Counted from the first letter of the stretch, positions 52,781 to 61,895 are shown. The stretch is 64,000 bases of DNA from an uncultured bacterium (GCA_942636505.2 CALOGB020000055.1:350456-414455); one strand, 5' to 3'. Notes: generated by a model from the letters alone, not told the origin. A program made the numbers and translations.

Positions 52781-54027
52781 TCCGGCACGCGCTCGGCGGC
52801 CAGGATCGTCTCGGGGTGGATGCGGTCGGCGACCACCGCGAACCGGTCGCCATCGACCAGCACTTCGGGGACCAAAGCGCGGCTGTTGTAGGTCGAGGCC
52901 ATCGTCGCGCCGTACGCTCCGGCGGTACGGAAGATGCCGAGATCGCCCGACTTCACCGCGTCGATATCGCGGCCCATCGCGAAGGTGTCGCCGGTCTCGC
53001 ACACCGGCCCGGCGATGTTGGCGGTCATCCGATCGCCGCTCGGCTCGACCGCGACGAAGTCGTGATACGCGTCGTACATCGCAACGCGCGCAAGGTCGTT
53101 CATCGCCGCGTCGACGATGACGTACGGGTTCACGACGCCGGGCTTCACCCAGATGACTTCGGTCAACAGCACGCCGGCATTGCCTGCGATCACGCGCCCC
53201 GGCTCGAACATGAGCTCGACATCCCAGTCGGCAGTCGCGCGCGCGACCATCGCGCCATAGTCGGCCGGGCTCGGCAGCACGTCGCCAGGCTTGTACGGCA
53301 CGCCGAGACCGCCGCCGAGATCGACGCGGCTGATCGTGTGCCCCGCAGCGCGCAGCTCCGCGACCAGCTCGCCGATCCGCGCATAGGCGGCCTCGAGCGG
53401 CGCGAGGTCGGCGAGCTGGCTGCCGATGTGGATCGCGACACCGCGCAGGTCGAGGCCGTCCTGCTTCGACAACCGATCGAACATCGCCACCGCCTGATCG
53501 ATCGCGACGCCGAACTTGTTCTCCTTGCGCCCCGTCGAAATCTTCGCGTGCGTGCCCGCATCCACGTCGGGATTCACGCGCAGCACCGCTGGCGCGCGTT
53601 CGCCGCGCGCATGGGCGAGCGCGGCAAGAACCTCGCCCTCTTCCTCCAGCTCGAGATTGAACTGGCCGATCCCCGCGTCGAGCGCCTGCGCCAGTTCGCG
53701 GCGCGTCTTGCCGACGCCGGAGAACACGATGTCCGACGCCGGGATACCCGCCGCCAGCGCGCGCTGCATCTCGCCCGCGGAAACGACGTCGGCGCCGTAT
53801 CCCTCGTCGGCGAGCACGCGCAGCACCGCGACGTTCGGGTTCGCCTTGATCGCATAGGCCAAGTGGACGCGCCCGGCGCCCTTCAGCGCCTCGCGGAACA
53901 CCTGCGCATGGCGGCGGAAGGTGGCGGTCGAATAGACGTAGACGGGCGTGCCGACGGCCTCGGCGATCGCCGGCAGGGCGACATCCTCGGCATGCATGAC
54001 ACCGTCACGATAGGCGAAGTGATCCAT
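52765..54027 (-). CDS. lysA: Diaminopimelate decarboxylase LysA
   Basis: 420 residues, the normal size. The PLP lysine is Lys61 in AYAIKANPN, followed by EGYGADVVSAGEMQRAL, HIGSQ, the GGGLGVPY phosphate-binding loop, FEPGRVIAGNAG and the active-site CETGDTFA and GAYGATMASTYN blocks. It makes L-lysine from meso-diaminopimelate. It lies 11 bp below the LptM-like lipoprotein gene, a very common arrangement, so this copy is probably the housekeeping enzyme. A paralogue lies at 58038-59270. Confidence 0.95.
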   Translation of the reverse strand: MDHFAYRDGVMHAEDVALPAIAEAVGTPVYVYSTATFRRHAQVFREALKGAGRVHLAYAIKANPNVAVLRVLADEGYGADVVSAGEMQRALAAGIPASDIVFSGVGKTRRELAQALDAGIGQFNLELEEEGEVLAALAHARGERAPAVLRVNPDVDAGTHAKISTGRKENKFGVAIDQAVAMFDRLSKQDGLDLRGVAIHIGSQLADLAPLEAAYARIGELVAELRAAGHTISRVDLGGGLGVPYKPGDVLPSPADYGAMVARATADWDVELMFEPGRVIAGNAGVLLTEVIWVKPGVVNPYVIVDAAMNDLARVAMYDAYHDFVAVEPSGDRMTANIAGPVCETGDTFAMGRDIDAVKSGDLGIFRTAGAYGATMASTYNSRALVPEVLVDGDRFAVVADRIHPETILAAERVPEWLKR

Positions 54028-54038
54028 GATTCAGGTCT

Positions 54039-54281
54039 TCAATTCGGCGGCGGCAGGTCGAACTCGTCGCTGCGGCGCGGCTGGGACGTGGTGAGCAGCT
54101 CGTCGCTGCGCTGCGGGCGTTGCTGCGTCGTGGGGGTCAGCAACTGCTCGGGAGTCGGCGGCGTTTTCGCACCGTAAGGCGCAATCGGGAGCGTCTTGCC
54201 CTCCGCCGGGACGAGCCCGTCCGCTGCGCCGCAGCCCGACAAAGCCAGTGCCAAACTCACGATGCCAAAAAGCCGTTTCAT
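54039..54281 (-). CDS. Small LptM/YifL-like lipoprotein
   Basis: 80 residues starting [20 protein letters not shown], a clear lipoprotein signal with lipobox LSGC. The rest is Pro/Gln/Thr rich and carries two RSDE repeats (QRSDELL, RRSDEF). Gene position between argH and lysA matches lptM, whose product helps LptD maturation in other proteobacteria; sequence beyond the lipobox is too short to prove it. The start overlaps the argH stop as ATGA. Confidence 0.8.
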   Translation of the reverse strand: MKRLFGIVSLALALSGCGAADGLVPAEGKTLPIAPYGAKTPPTPEQLLTPTTQQRPQRSDELLTTSQPRRSDEFDLPPPN

Positions 54282-55663
54282 GCCGTTTCCCCCCGAGCTG
54301 CACGGATCGCAGCGCGCACATTGTCGGGCGCAGTGCCGCCGAAGCTGGTCCGGCTGGCGACCGACGCATCGACCGAGAGCACGCCGTACACGCGTTCGTC
54401 GATCCGCGCATCGATTGCCTTCAGATCCTCGATCGGCAGCGCGTCGAGCGCGACCTTGCGCTCCTCCGCCAACTTCACCGCACGCCCCGTCACGTGATGC
54501 GCCTCGCGGAACGGCAGCCCGGCCTCGCGCACCAGCCAGTCGGCGAGATCGGTCGCGGTCGCAAAGCCGCTTTCGGCCAGCCCGCGCATCCGATCGGTGC
54601 GGAACGTTGCGCTCTCGACCATGCCCGTCATCGCCGCGATCGACAGCGCGAGCAGGTCGTGCGCCTCGAACACCGGCGGCTTGTCGTCCTGCATGTCCTT
54701 CGAATAGGCGAGCGGCAGACCCTTCATCGTCACCATCAGCGCGGTCATGCAGCCGAGGATACGACCGGCATGCCCGCGGACCAGCTCGGCCGCATCGGGA
54801 TTGCGCTTCTGCGGCATGATCGAGCTGCCAGTCGACCATTGATCACTGAGCGCGACGAACCCGAACGGCTGCGACGCCCAGAGCACGAACTCCTCGGCGA
54901 GCCGCGACAGATGCAGCGAGGTCTGCGTCGCGGCGGTCAGATACTCGATCGCGAAATCCCGGTCGCTGACGCCGTCGAGCGAATTGGTCATTGGTCCATC
55001 GAAACCGAGCGCTTCCGCGGTCATTGCCCGGTCGATCGGGAAGCCCGTCCCGGCCAGCGCGGCCGAACCCAGCGGCGACTGGTTCATTCTTGCGCGCGCA
55101 TCGGCAAACCGCCCGACGTCGCGCGAGATCATCGCGTGATACGCCATCAGATGATGCCCCAGCGTCACCGGCTGCGCGGACTGCAAATGCGTAAAGCCCG
55201 GCATCACGCTCGCCGCATGCTCTTCCGCCCGCGCGAGCAGCGCCGCCTGGAACCCGGCGAGCGCCGCCAGCGCCTGGTCGATCGCATCGCGCACCCAGAG
55301 CCGGAAGTCGGTCGCGACCTGGTCGTTGCGCGACCGCGCAGTATGCAGCCGCCCGGCGACCGGCCCGATCGCATCGGCCAGCCGCGCCTCGGTCTGCATG
55401 TGGATATCCTCGAGGACCAGATCCTCCTCGACGCCGTGCTCGGCATAATGCGCCGCCACCGTATCGAGCCCCGCCGAGATCGTCGCGGCGTCCTCCGCCG
55501 AAACGATGCCCTGCTTGCCGAGCATCGCGACATGCGCCTTCGATCCGGCAATATCCTGCTGCCAGAGCCGCTTGTCGAAGGGAATGGAGGCGTTTATCTC
55601 GCGCATGACCGCTGCCGGCCCCTCGGCGAACCGCCCGCCCCACATCGAATTGGAACCGTCCAT
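54278..55663 (-). CDS. argH: Argininosuccinate lyase ArgH
   Basis: 461 residues from ATG 55663. The start [20 protein letters not shown], the [20 protein letters not shown] block, [19 protein letters not shown] and the lyase signature [12 protein letters not shown] are all present. It splits argininosuccinate into arginine and fumarate. Its start codon overlaps the start codon of the divergent thioredoxin-like gene by two bases, which is unusual. It is followed by the lipoprotein gene and lysA. Confidence 0.96.
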   Translation of the reverse strand: MDGSNSMWGGRFAEGPAAVMREINASIPFDKRLWQQDIAGSKAHVAMLGKQGIVSAEDAATISAGLDTVAAHYAEHGVEEDLVLEDIHMQTEARLADAIGPVAGRLHTARSRNDQVATDFRLWVRDAIDQALAALAGFQAALLARAEEHAASVMPGFTHLQSAQPVTLGHHLMAYHAMISRDVGRFADARARMNQSPLGSAALAGTGFPIDRAMTAEALGFDGPMTNSLDGVSDRDFAIEYLTAATQTSLHLSRLAEEFVLWASQPFGFVALSDQWSTGSSIMPQKRNPDAAELVRGHAGRILGCMTALMVTMKGLPLAYSKDMQDDKPPVFEAHDLLALSIAAMTGMVESATFRTDRMRGLAESGFATATDLADWLVREAGLPFREAHHVTGRAVKLAEERKVALDALPIEDLKAIDARIDERVYGVLSVDASVASRTSFGGTAPDNVRAAIRAARGETA

Positions 55664-56291
55664 GTTCTCGCGTCCTGTGTTCAATTCGCGCCCAATCATC
55701 TGTTTCGTCGGGATGGGCCTGCTGGTCGCCGGCTGCGATAGGAAATCGCCCGCGCCGGAGCAAGCAAACGTCGTCGCCGCGAACACCGTGTCCGCCGACG
55801 AGGTCGCGTCCGGCCCCACGCCCGACGAAGCCACCGGCCCTGCCGCCAGCACCGAAAAGCTCGACCGCAGCCACAAGGGCGAGACCGGCCCGACGGTCGC
55901 CTTCACCGCGCCCGACGGCAAGTCGGTCACGCTCGCCTCGTTCAAGGGCAAGCCGTTGCTGCTCAACATGTGGGCGACCTGGTGCGCGCCGTGCGTAGCG
56001 GAAATGCCGACGCTCGATGCCGCGGCGAAGTCGTTGGCCGGCAAGGTCCAGGTGATCGCAGTCAGCCAGGACATGCAGGGCGCCGAAAAGGTGACGCCGT
56101 TCTTCGCCGCAAAGAAGTTCTCGACGCTCAAGCCGTATCTCGATCCGAAGCTCGGTCTCAGCCTCGCCTACCAGGCGAACCTGCCGACCACGATCCTGTA
56201 CGATTCGGCGGGCAACGAGGTCTGGCGGATGACCGGCGGCTATGAATGGAACACGCCCGCCGCCGCAAAGCTGATCGCCGAGGCATCGTAA
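55662..56291 (+). CDS. TlpA-like lipoprotein thiol-disulfide oxidoreductase
   Basis: 209 residues from ATG 55662; ATG 55713 is a later alternative. The N-terminus ([18 protein letters not shown]) is a lipoprotein signal with lipobox VAGC. After a low-complexity linker the thioredoxin-like domain begins near residue 78, with [20 protein letters not shown] holding the WCAPC redox centre and [20 protein letters not shown] holding the cis-Pro loop. It should act in the periplasm in disulfide reduction or cytochrome maturation. The start overlaps that of argH on the other strand. Confidence 0.9.
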   Translation: MFSRPVFNSRPIICFVGMGLLVAGCDRKSPAPEQANVVAANTVSADEVASGPTPDEATGPAASTEKLDRSHKGETGPTVAFTAPDGKSVTLASFKGKPLLLNMWATWCAPCVAEMPTLDAAAKSLAGKVQVIAVSQDMQGAEKVTPFFAAKKFSTLKPYLDPKLGLSLAYQANLPTTILYDSAGNEVWRMTGGYEWNTPAAAKLIAEAS

Positions 56292-56321
56292 CGCGTTGAT
56301 CCGACGCACTGATCTTGAACA

Positions 56322-56378
56322 GGGTGTGCCGACCCGCCTTGGTGACGAGCCAAAGGTTGATGGCGAGCCGGCACACCC
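56322..56378. other. Structured inverted repeat downstream of the TlpA-like gene
   Basis: Perfect 10-bp arms GGGTGTGCCG (56322-56331) and CGGCACACCC (56369-56378) enclose a 37-base loop. The loop itself can form a stem from CCTTGG and CCAAAGG. It lies 30 bp after the TlpA-like stop codon and 106 bp before the DUF427 gene stop codon. A bidirectional terminator or another small structured RNA are both possible; no T run is present. Confidence 0.4.
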
Positions 56379-56484
56379 CTCTAACGCGTCCGGCTATGTC
56401 AAAGGTGTAAACAACATCGAAATGCGATGAACCGAGTAACGCCCATACTGGCGGGCGAGCGCATAAGGGTCGTCGTGCGGCAAC

Positions 56485-56982
56485 CTACCAGTAGCGGCTA
56501 CCGGGCACGCCCTTAAACGGCCCGGCGAGATCGGCGGTGATCCAGCCGCCGTAAAATTCGCCGGGCTGCGGAATGACGCGGTTGCCATCGACGAAGCACC
56601 CGTCGAACGAGCCTGCATAGAACGCTATGTGGTCGCGCAGGGCGGCAAACGCGGGCGCCGGCGACGGATAGCTCCAGGCAACATCGCGCAGGACATCGCC
56701 CGCAATCTCGACATCGTAATAGGCCGCGTTGCCCTTCCATTCGCAGAAGGATTGCCGCGTGGAACGCCGGAGCGCCGACATCAGGATATCGGAGGGCGGG
56801 ATGTAATAGCTCGGCGGATGGCTCGTCTCGATCGTGCGGACGCTGTGCCGCGTGTCGGCGAGCGTCACCCCGCGGTGCTCGATCAGGACATGACGATCGC
56901 TGCGTTGCGCGATCGCCGGACGCGGATAATCCCAGACGCTTTCCTGGCCCGGTCGCGCGGTATCGGGAACGACCGGCCTCAT
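56485..56982 (-). CDS. DUF427 family protein
   Basis: 165 residues from ATG 56982. The C-terminal half carries the DUF427 pattern: TRQSFCEWKGNAAYYDVEIA, then YPSPAPAFAALRDHIAFYAG and a final GGWITADLAGPFKGVPGSR. DUF427 proteins are small beta-barrel-like proteins of unknown activity; their conserved Trp/Tyr residues suggest ligand binding. It is the last gene of a three-gene unit with a DUF393 protein and TspO; the ATGA overlap with DUF393 supports co-expression. Confidence 0.85.
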   Translation of the reverse strand: MRPVVPDTARPGQESVWDYPRPAIAQRSDRHVLIEHRGVTLADTRHSVRTIETSHPPSYYIPPSDILMSALRRSTRQSFCEWKGNAAYYDVEIAGDVLRDVAWSYPSPAPAFAALRDHIAFYAGSFDGCFVDGNRVIPQPGEFYGGWITADLAGPFKGVPGSRYW

Positions 56983-57341
56983 GCGGTGCGATCCACCTTC
57001 CGGGCGAAAGACTGGAGGCGAGGCCGGACGCGGAGGAACGCCCGATACACCCGTTCGAGGCCAGCCAGGACGACCGGGTTGCGCGCTGCCAACCCCAACG
57101 GTCGCAGCAGCGGGATGGCGCGCCACATCGCTGCGAAGGCCGCGGCGCCGGACAGCATCCGGTCCTCTTCGCGCGCATGGAACCGTGCCAGCATCGCAGC
57201 TCGATCGATCGGACAGCTCGTTTCGCCGTCGCTGGCATCGACGAAATCGATCGCGCCGCGGCGATCGAGGCGGCGCATCAGCGCGATCTCGCGTCGGCAC
57301 AGCGGACATCCGCCATCATGCCAGACCCTCAGTCGGGTCAT
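56979..57341 (-). CDS. DUF393 thiol-disulfide oxidoreductase-like (DCC family) protein
   Basis: 120 residues from ATG 57341. The DxxC motif family signature is at the N-terminus: VWHDGGCPLCRREIALMRRL, with Cys residues in a CPLC centre. The rest of the protein is the helical part AAFAAMWRAIPLLRPLGLAA. DCC proteins are predicted thioredoxin-like but rarely characterised. It overlaps the TspO gene by 4 bases and DUF427 by four bases. Confidence 0.87.
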   Translation of the reverse strand: MTRLRVWHDGGCPLCRREIALMRRLDRRGAIDFVDASDGETSCPIDRAAMLARFHAREEDRMLSGAAAFAAMWRAIPLLRPLGLAARNPVVLAGLERVYRAFLRVRPRLQSFARKVDRTA

Positions 57342-57889
57342 GCCTTGCCCGGACCGTCGGACCGGTTCCGCTCCCAGATGCGCTCGGCAAGCACGGTCGC
57401 GAAACCGAGCCAGGCGACGAACGGGACCGCAGTCGCCGCTGCGGTGCGATCGACCTTGGCCGCGGCTGCGACATAACCGGCCCCGCTCGCGATCATGGCG
57501 GCCGACGCGACCGCGCTGGGGCCGAGCGCCTTGCGTCGGAAGAACAGTTCGGTCCAAACGCCGACCATGCCCGTGTTCAGCAACCAAAGTCCGACAGCGA
57601 GGTTGCGCGGCGCATCGGCGGGACGACGCAACAACCGATAGCCGCCGACGGCGAGGCCAGTCTCCAGAACCGGCCATACCGCGCCGAACGCGGCGTCGGG
57701 CGGCGTGTAAGCTGGTTTATCGAGTCGTTTGTACCAGCGTCGAATACCGGGATGCGACGGGTCGGGCGCGTTACGTCGCCCGAGCACCGCGCTGGCGCCG
57801 AGCACCCCCATGACGACCACAAGCGCAGCCGGACGGGACAGGCCACCGCCACGTTCGTCCGTGATCGCATCGCTCGGTTTCTGGGTCAT
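57338..57889 (-). CDS. tspO: TspO/MBR family tryptophan-rich sensory protein
   Basis: 183 residues with five hydrophobic segments. Family features are the loop RRWYKRLDKPAYTPPDAAF then GAVWPVLETGLAVGGYRLL, the TGMVGVWTELFF helix and AATAVPFVAWLGFATVLAER at the end. TspO binds porphyrins and sterol-like ligands and tunes stress and pigment responses in other alphaproteobacteria. It is the first gene of the unit with DUF393 and DUF427. N-terminal extension of about 20 residues compared with typical TspO. Confidence 0.88.
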   Translation of the reverse strand: MTQKPSDAITDERGGGLSRPAALVVVMGVLGASAVLGRRNAPDPSHPGIRRWYKRLDKPAYTPPDAAFGAVWPVLETGLAVGGYRLLRRPADAPRNLAVGLWLLNTGMVGVWTELFFRRKALGPSAVASAAMIASGAGYVAAAAKVDRTAAATAVPFVAWLGFATVLAERIWERNRSDGPGKA

Positions 57890-58037
57890 GCTCGCCGTCC
57901 TAATCCCCGGGCACGCCGCCCGCTGACATCACAGCGAAGCAGCGGCCGCGACGTTCCGTGGCCAGCGCGGCGATCGTCACCGTCGTAGCTTCAGGATGCC
58001 CGTAGCTTGCTCCTCTCCCGTTCAGACCCGGTACGAC

Positions 58038-59270
58038 CTACGCCGCGAACTCTTCGGGCAGAAAGCGGTCGGCGACGATCTCGAACTGGTCGCCGTCGAC
58101 CAGGACCTGTGGGCTTAGCGGGCGGCAATTGTAGCTCGATGCCATCGCAGCACCGTACGCCCCGGTCGCATGAAAGACCGCAAGATCGCCGCGGCGAACC
58201 CGGTCGATATCGCGGGCGAGCGCGAACACGTCGCCGCTTTCGCAGATCGGTCCGGCAATGTTCGCGACCATGCGTTCGCCGTCCGGCGCGACGGCTTCGA
58301 AGCGGTGGAAGGCATCGTACAGCGCTGGTCGAGCCAGGTCGTTCATCGCGGCATCGACGATGACGAAGGGGCGGTCCGCCCCGGGCTTTACCCAGATCAC
58401 CCGCGTCATCAGGACGCCCGCGAGTCCTGCAACGACCCGGCCAGGCTCGAAGATAAGGTCGACATTCCAGTCGCGCGTCACCCCAGCGACCATGGCGGCA
58501 TAGGCGTCGAGCGTCGGGACCACGTCGTCGACACGGTAGGGAATGCCAAGGCCGCCGCCGAGATCGACGCGGGTTATGCCGTGGCCGCGCACGCGGAGTT
58601 CGATCGCTAGCGAACCGATGCGCTCGTATGCGGCCCCCAGCGGAGCAAGATCGTGGAGCTGGCTGCCGATGTGGAGCGCGACCCCGACCAGATCGAGGCC
58701 ATCGAGTCGTGACAGGCGATCGTACATCGCGGGCGCATCGGCGATGGCCACGCCGAACTTGTTCTCGCGCCGGCCGGTAGAGATCTTGGCATGGGTGCCG
58801 CCATCAATGTCGGGATTGATGCGCAATACCGCGACCGCCCGCTTGCCACGCGCCTGCGCAAGCGCGGCGAGCACCCGCCCCTCCTCCTCAAGCTCGAGGT
58901 TGAACTGCCCTATGCCAGCGTCAAGTGCGTCGGCGAGTTCCCGATCGGTCTTGCCGACGCCGGAGAAGACGATGTCCGATGCGGCGATACCGGCTCCGAG
59001 CGCGCGGCGCATCTCTCCGCCCGAGACGATGTCGGCACCGAAGCCGCAGCCGGCCAGCAGATGCAGCACCGCGCTGTTCGGGTTTGCCTTGACCGCGAAC
59101 GCCGTCCGCGTCCGCGGCAGGATCGACAGCGCCGCTGTGAAACGCCGGGCCGCGTCGCGCAGTGCAGCCGCCGAATAGACGTGGACGGGCGTACCGACAG
59201 CTTCAGCTATGGCCGGCAACGGCACGCCTTCGGCACACAGGACGCCGTCCCGCCGATCGAAATACGTCAT
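58038..59270 (-). CDS. LysA-like group III PLP decarboxylase (paralogue of lysA)
   Basis: 410 residues, closely related to the LysA at 52765-54027 over its whole length: Lys61 in AFAVKANPN, DIVSGGEMRRAL, HIGSQ, GGGLGIPY, FEPGRVVAGLAG, CESGDVFA and GAYGAAMASSYN are all kept. It should therefore still decarboxylate diaminopimelate or a close relative; its place in an operon with a methyltransferase and unknown small proteins suggests a specialised substrate. Differences are concentrated in the first 60 residues and near the C-terminus, which is shorter. It is 21 bp below the small membrane protein gene. Confidence 0.92.
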   Translation of the reverse strand: MTYFDRRDGVLCAEGVPLPAIAEAVGTPVHVYSAAALRDAARRFTAALSILPRTRTAFAVKANPNSAVLHLLAGCGFGADIVSGGEMRRALGAGIAASDIVFSGVGKTDRELADALDAGIGQFNLELEEEGRVLAALAQARGKRAVAVLRINPDIDGGTHAKISTGRRENKFGVAIADAPAMYDRLSRLDGLDLVGVALHIGSQLHDLAPLGAAYERIGSLAIELRVRGHGITRVDLGGGLGIPYRVDDVVPTLDAYAAMVAGVTRDWNVDLIFEPGRVVAGLAGVLMTRVIWVKPGADRPFVIVDAAMNDLARPALYDAFHRFEAVAPDGERMVANIAGPICESGDVFALARDIDRVRRGDLAVFHATGAYGAAMASSYNCRPLSPQVLVDGDQFEIVADRFLPEEFAA

Positions 59271-59291
59271 GATGATCCTGGAGGCTCGAGG

Positions 59292-59555
59292 TCAGGGATG
59301 CGGTTGGTCGGATCGGCGGCGATAGCGACGGACGCGGACGGCATGGATCACTTCGGCGGTTCGTGCATGGCCGTGGCGTTCGGCGCGAAGTGCGATGATG
59401 ACCCGCTTGCCGTTGATCGCCAGTGTCAGGCCCAGCAATGCGAAAGGGAATACGAGCATCGCGCGTGCCGACCCGTCCATCACAACGGCGACGCTGCACG
59501 CGCCCACGCACAATGCCAGGCCGATCCCCCGCCATAAGATGTCACGCTTCGTCAT
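59292..59555 (-). CDS. Small membrane protein of unknown function
   Basis: 87 residues from ATG 59555 (MTKRDILWRGIGLALCVG). Two hydrophobic segments (about 9-27 and 33-52) are followed by a basic C-terminus with many Arg/His residues. The start overlaps the methyltransferase stop as ATGA, which makes translation coupling likely and the gene likely real. No family recognised. Confidence 0.65.
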   Translation of the reverse strand: MTKRDILWRGIGLALCVGACSVAVVMDGSARAMLVFPFALLGLTLAINGKRVIIALRAERHGHARTAEVIHAVRVRRYRRRSDQPHP

Positions 59556-60085
59556 GCTTCGGTACCGACGGCATGCCACGTCGCGTCGTCACCGATGACG
59601 ATCCGCGCTGCATTCCCCAACGCCGACGCCGCCTCCGGCCTCCGGTCTTGCGCCATGCCGTGACAGATCACGAGATCGGCTGGCAGGTCGTGCTCCTCCA
59701 GCAAGGCGGTGACCATGTCCGCCACCTCGAACGTCGTGCCGATCGCAAGGTTGGTGCAACGGTTCGCCGCCGCGCGGGCGCGACCGATCAGCACAGGCGA
59801 TCCGTCGATCCCGCGCCCTTCGATCGCCGTGAAACCGAGCGCCCGGGCATAATGCACCGTTTGCAGGAGGAGCGAGCCCGCGCCGCAATCGGCATCGACG
59901 ATGCGGACCGCGTGACGCCCGTCTCCGCGCAACGTTGCAAGGGCGGCAGCGATGACCGGCCAGCGCGGATCCTGGGTCGCGGTTTTCGACCCTGGCATCG
60001 CGGTTTTGGTCGCGATCTTCGGGCTTGAGGCGGGGTGAAGACGGTTCAGGCGAGTTTGCGTGTTCATTGCCATCGCGTCCGTCAT
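59552..60085 (-). CDS. Class I SAM-dependent methyltransferase-like protein
   Basis: 177 residues from ATG 60085. A Rossmann-type motif I is seen in VRIVDADCGAGSLLLQTVH, followed by GFTAIEGRGIDGSPVLIGRA and TTFEVADMVTALLEEHDLPA then DLVICHGMAQD, the methyltransferase order of strands. The first 45 residues are low complexity. Substrate unknown. ATGA overlaps join it to both neighbours. Confidence 0.78.
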   Translation of the reverse strand: MTDAMAMNTQTRLNRLHPASSPKIATKTAMPGSKTATQDPRWPVIAAALATLRGDGRHAVRIVDADCGAGSLLLQTVHYARALGFTAIEGRGIDGSPVLIGRARAAANRCTNLAIGTTFEVADMVTALLEEHDLPADLVICHGMAQDRRPEAASALGNAARIVIGDDATWHAVGTEA

Positions 60086-60345
60086 GCCGCCCGCGGCAGT
60101 GCGCGCTCGTCGCGCCCGACGGGGGCGAACGAAATGACCGGGACCAGCGGCGCCTTCGCGATCTCGACGCTTGCATGATAGATGTCGCGCTCGGCCTGGG
60201 CGTAGCTCATCGCCGCGCCGTAGGAGATGAAACGCCCTTCGAGATTGCGCCTGCTGTCCTGCACGAGCCAATGCCCTGCGCGATCCTGGCCGACATAGAT
60301 GACGAGCCCGGTAGGATCGGGTTCCGATATGGTTTCAGACGACAT
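60082..60345 (-). CDS. DUF2188-like small protein, first gene of the lysA2 operon
   Basis: 87 residues. The central VGQDRAGHWLVQDSRRNLEG then RFISYGAAMSYAQAERD resembles DUF2188-type proteins (a short beta-hairpin plus helix with the HWLV pattern). No catalytic residues are evident. It starts the four-gene unit that runs to 58038; all junctions except the last are ATGA overlaps. Confidence 0.65.
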   Translation of the reverse strand: MSSETISEPDPTGLVIYVGQDRAGHWLVQDSRRNLEGRFISYGAAMSYAQAERDIYHASVEIAKAPLVPVISFAPVGRDERALPRAA

Positions 60346-61279
60346 GTCGCCTCATTGCCTTTCGTATCGCGAGCGTCGTGCCCGCGCTCATGATCTACGA
60401 GCCGCGACATAGCGCTGCGAGATCGATCCCCACGGATCGCATAGCGCGCGCATAGTGTTGCCCTCGCTTCACCGCGTTTGGGCGGGCGCAGGCACATGAA
60501 CACAGCGGCGCATTGGCCTGCTGGTACCGACTACGGGTGACCAGAAATCGGCGCGCGTGGCTCGGCGATGGACTCGATACTGCCTGCCGATGGTGCTGTG
60601 CCGAGGGATTGTTCGTCAGTGCACGCGACACGACTCCGGCAGGCGGGACCAGCGCTGCTAAGGTGAGGACTGTCCGTGCGATATAGCCGGCGCAGCGTCA
60701 TGATCATCGACATCACGACCAAGAGCGGACGGTTCCAAACCGACGGCACAGTGTCGCTGTACGGCGGCAATCACGATACGATCAAACTGAGCTTTACCAA
60801 TGGCGGCTCGAACGGTGCCACACACTATTTGGTATCGGACGACTATTGCCACGAAGCGCTCGGGGGCGGCGTCGGCGTGGGTGCAGCATTATGGCCACGT
60901 CGCGACGTGTATTCGGTGTCGGCAAGGCGTTCGGTTAGGTCGTCAAGTTGCGAAGGGCATCATCCTACTGCCCCTGGCCGGCACTACCCCTTCGGTCGTT
61001 CCTCCTGCGCAAGGCGAAGCGCGATCAGGCCCGCCAACCGCGTCGCGAGAACAACCATCCGATCAGCACTTCGAGATCGGACAGGCTGAGCTTCAGCGGC
61101 TCAGCGGCACAATGTCGCCGAACCCGTGGCCCTGATCGTCGTCAGGCTGGAACAGGTGAACCCGGCATACAACACAGTTGCGACGTGCAGATCGAAGCCG
61201 GACGCGTGCATCCCAGACGAGCCAGAGGCGATATTGAATCCCCATGTCTTCGGCGTTCGACAGCGTGGCTGTTTGCAGC
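60346..61279. other. 934-bp gap with no convincing gene, possibly decayed
   Basis: Frames here are short and switch often. The + frame starting at 60700 reads MIIDITTKSGRFQTDG and then an unlikely Arg/Ser-rich tail. On the minus strand, around 61040-61130, two adjacent frames give protein-like pieces, EPLKLSLSDLEVLIGWLFSR and TRLAGLIALRLAQEERPKG, consistent with a frameshifted remnant. No family was recognised. Confidence 0.4.
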
Positions 61280-61834
61280 TCAACCTGTCCCTGCTACTCG
61301 TTCGACAACCACGCGGATCGCCTCACGACTAAGAGGGGCCGCATCGATCGAGTTGTGGATGCCGACACCCTCGATCAGTGCATCCAGAGCACGCGCGGTC
61401 AGCGGGTCGAAAAAGCGACCGAGCGCGACGCGGCTGCTGTTCATCCACTGTTGCATCACTGCCGTGACCGGGGGCTGCCGCGCGGCAAAGGCATAGAGTT
61501 CATAGCTGAGCAGCAACGTGCGCGGTTCGGCCCAGACCGAGTCGGCGATGATATCGATAACAGCTTCCACCGCCTCTCTCCGATCGGCCGCTTTCTCCAG
61601 ACGTGCCTTGAATGCCTCCGAAGCCTGTGTCGCCAGTTGTAGAAAGGCGGTGGTCATCAAGGCTTGGAGCGAGGACGAGTAATAGGTCACCGACCCGAGC
61701 GGCACGTTCGCCTTCGCCGCGATCCGGCGATGGGTTGTATTGGCGACGCCGTGCTCTGCGATCACGTCCAGTGTCGCATCGACGATCCGCTGTCGTCGTT
61801 CCGGATCATTCTTGCTGGCCCGCTTGGCTGCCAT
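61280..61834 (-). CDS. TetR family transcriptional regulator
   Basis: 184 residues with a typical TetR N-terminal HTH: RRQRIVDATLDVIAEHGVAN then TTHRRIAAKANVPLGSVTYY. The C-terminal domain is helical and ligand-binding by analogy. It is divergent from the DUF1349 gene, with a perfect palindrome between them that is a likely operator. No ligand can be guessed. Confidence 0.9.
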   Translation of the reverse strand: MAAKRASKNDPERRQRIVDATLDVIAEHGVANTTHRRIAAKANVPLGSVTYYSSSLQALMTTAFLQLATQASEAFKARLEKAADRREAVEAVIDIIADSVWAEPRTLLLSYELYAFAARQPPVTAVMQQWMNSSRVALGRFFDPLTARALDALIEGVGIHNSIDAAPLSREAIRVVVERVAGTG

Positions 61835-61856
61835 ACTTCCCTCGTCGTGTAATTTG

Positions 61857-61870
61857 TGTACATATGTACA
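61857..61870. promoter_or_regulatory. Palindrome TGTACATATGTACA, candidate TetR operator
   Basis: A perfect 14-bp palindrome lies 23 bp upstream of the tetR-like start and 26 bp upstream of the DUF1349 start. Position and symmetry fit a shared operator controlling both directions. It is inferred, not shown. Confidence 0.65.
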
Positions 61871-61895
61871 GCGACAGGTTCATGTTCGAAGGTCA

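Noticed and set aside
57890..58037. Possible general-stress (EcfG-type GGAAC) promoter upstream of tspO
   Set aside because: GGAAC is present on the minus strand near 57952, but no CGTT-type second box lies at the required 16-17 base spacing.
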